DNA of 64,000 bases from the NCBI RefSeq assembly GCF_002776525.5, contig NC_045439.1, forward strand, positions 154,717,407 to 154,781,406, in the 5' to 3' direction. The notes beneath the pieces are model-generated. The model saw only the letters and a list, made by a program, of their open reading frames with translations, made no database searches and was not told the origin of the DNA. The translations under genes were made by a program, and so were the position numbers. This DNA is from Piliocolobus tephrosceles (lineage: Eukaryota; Chordata; Mammalia; Primates; Cercopithecidae). Of this stretch, positions 60,056 through 64,000 are shown one piece after another. Position 1 is the stretch's first letter. Every line of letters starts with the position of its first letter.

Positions 60056-60134
60056 CTGTGGCATGTTCCCGTAGACCTACATCAAAGGCAAGTTTGTCTG
60101 TCTGGGATCTTGATGTCGTCAAGCATGTTAGATA
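60056..60134 (-). CDS. RYR3: RYR3 exon 5
   Basis: This exon has 79 bases: 26 codons plus the first base of a split Gly codon. It begins YLTCLTTSRSQTDKLAFDVG and ends LREHAT, about residues 119-145 in beta-trefoil domain A. The TTSRSQTDKLAFDVGL stretch is nearly invariant among ryanodine receptors. The acceptor is tttcacag and the donor gtgagt. It follows exon 4 after a 2556-base intron, and the split codon rejoins with exon 6 as GGA. Confidence 0.96.
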
Positions 60135-60325
60135 CTGTGAAAGAAGAGCGAATACTAGTGAAGTCACACTCTTCCATTGGGTCTTGGTATCTTACCACTA
60201 GATAGCTTCCAGTTAAGTTCAGCAATGAGCTACTGTGAAGATAGCTCTATTTATCTTGCTCATTGGAAAGTTAATTGGTACATGCCTTAATACAATACTT
60301 TCATTTTTAATTATTCTTCCTATTA

Positions 60326-60614
60326 CTTTTAGAGTCAGGGTCTCATTCTGTTGCCCAGGCTGGAGTGCAGTGGCATAATCCCAGCTCACCGCAGCCTCAA
60401 ACTCCTGGGCTCAAGCAATCTTCCTACTTCAGCCTCCCAAGTAGCCAGGACTACAGGTGTATGCCACCATGCCCAGCTAATTAAAATAAACTTTGTGGAG
60501 ATGTGGTCTAGCTATGTTTCCCAGGCTGGTCTTGAACTCCTGGCTTCAAGTGATCCTCCTGCCTTGGCCTCCCAAAGTGTTGAGATTACACGTGTGAACC
60601 ACCTTATGCCCAGC
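60326..60614 (-). mobile_element. AluJ
   Basis: An old reverse-strand Alu (GGTCTCATTCTGTTGCCCAG ... ACCACCTTATGCCCAGC), about 190 bases from exon 5 on the upstream side. Confidence 0.9.
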
Positions 60615-62384
60615 TGAAAATACTTTTACGATACACATAAAACCTCAAAGATGCTCTTATCTGATGACTCAGTGGTTTAGTGTATAGAACTATGTTACAG
60701 AAATGAGTTAGAAATATTAAAGATGTTGAGAAACTTTTAAATTAGGAACAATACAAATGGAACATAAATGATCAACAATAATAAAAAGCTAGATAACCTT
60801 TGATACTTCTATTTTATATAATATTACATTATTAAGAGTATTTATCAAGAGTGTTTAATAGCCCAGAACATTGTTTACAGTACATTGAGCTAAAAAGTAA
60901 TATATAAAATAGTACATTTATGAGTTAACATGTACCCAAAAAATTTAAATGTGTAGCAACCAGACTAAAAGGAATTACACAAAAATGAAACAGAAGTTGA
61001 TTTTGGATAGTGTCGGGGGCCATGAATGACTCTCCCACTTCTATTTTTGGTTTTTCAAATTTTCTAGGAGCTTTGAAGCTTCTCAAAATAATGCTTTTTT
61101 TTTTCTTATTATAAAGATACATGGGCAGGTAAAACTTAAAAATGATTGTTAAACTAACTTAATAAGAATCCCATCGCCTCTTTCACTGATGGGCACAGCA
61201 GCTCATCTTAGAATTAGACTGAGAGGTAAGCTCTTGCGATGTGCTTTCTGAGCCACAGTTCTAATTCTCTGCAAGAGGAAGATGGAAAATCATTGCAATG
61301 TACAAAGTCGTATCTTACAGGCTTTATTCCCAGAGCTGTGCTTAAAAGGAGCTCACCAGTAGAGAGTATATGTTCACTGTGAGTAGAACTTTTTTTTAGG
61401 AGAGGTAAACTTAATGATAAGTAATGCAAGTCTTTGTGTCACTACCAGGATACTAGCCTGTTTGTGAAGCCATAGAAGTATGCTTTTGAAGTTCTGTTTA
61501 TTACATTTAAGTAAAGAGAAGTGTTGAAGTTTTATTTACCCTATAGATAAATATCAGATTCTGAAAGATAGTATCACCTGTCAATTCCAGGTATTATCAG
61601 CGTTCAAAAGTGTCCCTACTCTCAATAACGTCTCCATCTCCTACTTGGATACACTTCCATTTGGCCATTTTTGTTTTTTGTCTTTTGCCATGAAGGACTA
61701 CAGCAGACGAATGTTCAGGCTGAAAAGGTCAGCTTCTCACCAGTGCTCAGAGAAAAAAAAATGCTGCAGCAAATGAATTATTTAAGAGGCAGCTGTTGCT
61801 CCTGTTGTCAGTTTGATAGTTCAAGCCTTGAGATGAACTTTGCATCATGCCGCTGGTGTAAATGTGTGGAAATACTCTTGAATTAATGTATCAGTTTTCT
61901 GCTAGGGCTAAAGGAAAATGACAAGGCTTCCTTATACTGAAAGAAAGTGAGGATGATACACTATTGGTGTGGTATATATTATACTTGATTGAGTAATAAT
62001 ATTCTCCTTAATACTCCCTGCAAAAACGACAATATCTGTATTTTAAAATATTGTAAAATTATAATTTTTTGGTAAATTATAAATAACTTATATTTATTTA
62101 AAATGTAGCAATTTTTTCAAGTTACATTGAGGCATCATCCTTCTGTCAATTCTGGTTCTAGATCTCTGATTAGTAATAGCCATGCAAGCTTTCTGTGACT
62201 ACCTTGCCTCTTGTCTTCCTCCTGTCTCTGAATTAGCATAAAACCTGCAAGTTCTCCCAGGACTGAAAACAGTATCACTCTATTTTTCTTAGATAGGTAA
62301 AGGAGGAGAACTGTCACAAAATTTCCATTTTATTGGTTTTTCTTCTATACTGCTTATCCTTGTATACTAAAGAGATCTGTTACT

Positions 62385-62600
62385 CCATAAGCCATTTGAT
62401 CACTCATCAATTCAACAAATATTTATTGAGCATCTAGTATATAAAAACACTGTATTTGGTGGGGTTATAGGTTTAGCAAAATAAAAAAGATACATGGCCC
62501 TCTTACTCATGGAGTTGGAGGTGGGGTATCAGATACTGATGAAACAAAAAACATAAATGCAATTATTGCAAATTGAGGTAGGTCATATGAAGGAAATGTC
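62385..62600 (+). repeat. Ancient interspersed repeat, family not assigned
   Basis: CAATTCAACAAATATTTATTGAGCAT, then GATACATGGCCCTCTTACTC and AAACATAAATGC... is the best-preserved copy of the family also seen at 1740 and 9565. It ends about 90 bases from exon 4. Confidence 0.55.
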
Positions 62601-62690
62601 AAGAGGATAATGTGCTGGCTTCTTGTACTTCTCCCCTCTTCGGTTTTCCCTCCTCCTTGAATGATGAGAGTGGACACCAGAGCTGCTTAC

Positions 62691-62765
62691 CATTCCACTG
62701 AAAGAGTGCCTCAGGAGAACTGCATGGCCATATAACAGGGTCCTGTGGCCACCTCCTTGTGCTGC
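62691..62765 (-). CDS. RYR3: RYR3 exon 4
   Basis: This exon has 75 bases and 25 whole codons (phase 0 at both ends), reading AAQGGGHRTLLYGHAVLLRH and then SFSGM. It covers about residues 94-118, inside the first N-terminal beta-trefoil (domain A), whose rim takes part in subunit contacts at the cytosolic vestibule. The acceptor is cccacag and the donor gtaagc. Because its length is a multiple of three and both borders are phase 0, skipping it would keep the frame. It is the most upstream RYR3 exon in the window; I could not find exon 3 between here and 64000. Confidence 0.95.
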
Positions 62766-64000
62766 CTGTGGGAATGAGGAAGAATAAGGTCAGCAGAGGG
62801 CAGTTGTGGCTTCTCTGGAAGCCAAGCAGCACAACAATTCTGGGAGACAGACTACCAGGAAAAGACCCACTGCAAAGCTCCTAAGGAATTCATTCCAGAA
62901 GCAAGTGGCCGGTCTACGGGCAGAAAGAGACGTGTGACCACAGCCATGCAACATCCTTGGGAGAGGGTGTGTGGGGACAAATCTATTCCCGGAAATGGCC
63001 TCTGCCCAGGATCAGCAGAAACCCAGAGCTGTTCTACCAGAGAAGCATGTCAATGACACAGGTACTGCTTACCTTCCTTTGAAACTTCTCAGAAGCGTTC
63101 AGAGTGAGAGAGAGAAACAAATGTGATGTAGCCATAGCCTAACAACACACAGGCAGCATGGCAGGCAGGCACATGGTCACATTCTGTGCCATGCAGTCTT
63201 TTCCCTTCCAGGCACTTAGGCCTTCTGCCCACTCCCTTAAATGGGTCCTTCTTACACAGATCTCACCAACGAGAGATGGCTCTGAAATCCAGGACTTTAA
63301 AAGGGTAACCAGTTATGCAGAAATAGATCCTTCAGTTGAGAGACCATCTAGGTATCTTCTCTGCCTCACCAGGCAGCTCCACTTTGGCTATTTGCTCAGG
63401 GGCTGCCCAAACAGTGGGAGAGGGAGGCATGAGAGGGAGAGATGGCCCAACATAAAGCCAATGGTGTGTGTTTCTTATTCTTTCCCTGAATCTGATTCAC
63501 ACGTCACCATGCTGAACTGAATAGTACACGATAGGAGACAAAACTGTAATTTATTATAGTTAGAGGTGAGTAGGTCGCATGGAAAATCGAAATCTACAGA
63601 AAATTCTAGGATTTTTTGGCATCAACATTTCCAGCTTCTCACCTAAGTATCATCATGCTAAGCAGCAATAAAGTTTTTGATCACACACCCCTTCTAGGAG
63701 AAAATATTTGAGCATAGGCCCTCCCCTCCCCAAACATGCACAGAAAGAGAATTCAAAGCTTGAGATAAAAATTAATGATGAAGATAATTCTAGCATTTTC
63801 TTCAAGGACACCTCTTATGCAGTCCATTTTATTCAGAACTACAGACTGGCAGCCCAAGGACTGGTTTGAGGCTCTGCCCCTCTCCCAGGTCCACCTGCAA
63901 CCACACCAGTGAGCAACATGGAGGAGGGGGAATCAGGTAGTGTGGAGGACAAGGCCCGGAGTAATTTTATTTCAACTCTATTTGGACTAACAGAATCACT
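62766..64000 (-). other. RYR3: RYR3 intron 3 (3' part)
   Basis: This is sequence upstream of exon 4, running to the window edge. I looked for exon 3 (expected to encode an NFVLEQSLSVRALQE-like stretch) and did not find it. No repeat was recognised. Confidence 0.75.

Larger units (their letters stand above)
60135..62690 (-). other. RYR3: RYR3 intron 4
   Basis: This intron is 2556 bases long. It has an AluJ (60326-60614) and an ancient repeat at 62385-62600; no other element was recognised. Confidence 0.8.
7046..62765 (-). other. RYR3: RYR3 gene, internal part (exons 4-16)
   Basis: This is the part of the type 3 ryanodine receptor gene that the window covers. The product is a giant homotetrameric calcium-release channel of the endoplasmic/sarcoplasmic reticulum, opened by calcium-induced calcium release. 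Thirteen exons read in order on the minus strand, all with GT donors and AG acceptors. Their lengths are 75, 79, 113, 100, 94, 75, 157, 174, 122, 169, 136, 96 and 119 bases, giving 503 codons without a stop. The translation matches the cytosolic N-terminal region of ryanodine receptors. I chose RYR3 over RYR1 and RYR2 because stretches such as AHFAGIAREESGMAWKE and EEVLQTLQDLIAYFQPPEEE fit RYR3 as I know it. Exon numbers and residue positions (about 94-596) are inferred from the family, because exons 1-3 and 17 onward are outside the window. Confidence 0.96.

Noticed and set aside
62766..64000. Search for RYR3 exon 3
   Set aside because: No segment encodes the expected conserved stretch with proper splice sites; AAGGAAG followed by gtaagc near 63070 on the minus strand has no matching coding frame.

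Overview
The window is vertebrate, and specifically primate, nuclear DNA: short exons with canonical GT-AG borders sit in long introns filled with Alu, L1, MIR, ERV-LTR and DNA-transposon copies. One Alu (39558-39860, minus strand) carries the block of changes that I know as diagnostic of the AluYRa lineage of Old World monkeys, so a cercopithecid such as a macaque, baboon or vervet is more likely than human. That species call is an inference from one element.

The only gene I can support is RYR3, the type 3 ryanodine receptor (intracellular calcium-release channel), on the minus strand. Thirteen consecutive coding exons are present. By family gene structure they are exons 4 to 16, with exon 4 at 62691-62765 and exon 16 at 7046-7164. 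They total 1509 bases, or 503 codons with no frame break, about residues 94-596 of a protein of roughly 4,870 residues. They encode the end of the first N-terminal beta-trefoil, the second (MIR-type) beta-trefoil, and the helical armadillo-like domain and the start of the helices after it. Exons 1-3 lie beyond the right edge and exon 17 onward beyond the left edge. Every splice junction is GT-AG and every split codon rejoins in frame, so this is a functional-looking gene and not a processed copy.

Layout by region. 1-7045 is intron 16, with ERV LTR fragments, an L1 split by a solo LTR7 (HERV-H type), and MIRs. 7046-13154 holds exons 16 to 13, with a nested Alu pair in intron 14. 13155-27055 is the 13.9 kb intron 12, mostly a primate-age L1 on the minus strand and a much older L1M on the plus strand broken up by Alus, plus a long TA array. 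27056-31030 holds exons 12 and 11. 31031-43377 is the 12.3 kb intron 10, with several Alus (including the monkey-type one), a pair of related LTRs and a tiny poly(A)-tailed insertion. 43378-54356 holds exons 10 to 6. 54357-60055 is intron 5, with a HAL1-like element and a hAT-like element. 60056-62765 holds exons 5 and 4. The rest is intron 3.

I found no operon, RNA gene, CRISPR array or undescribed system. The open reading frames outside the exons are repeat-derived or lack coding support. The items most worth a second look are the solo LTR7, the tiny retro-insertion, the TA array, several local tandem duplications, and two exons with weak polypyrimidine tracts.
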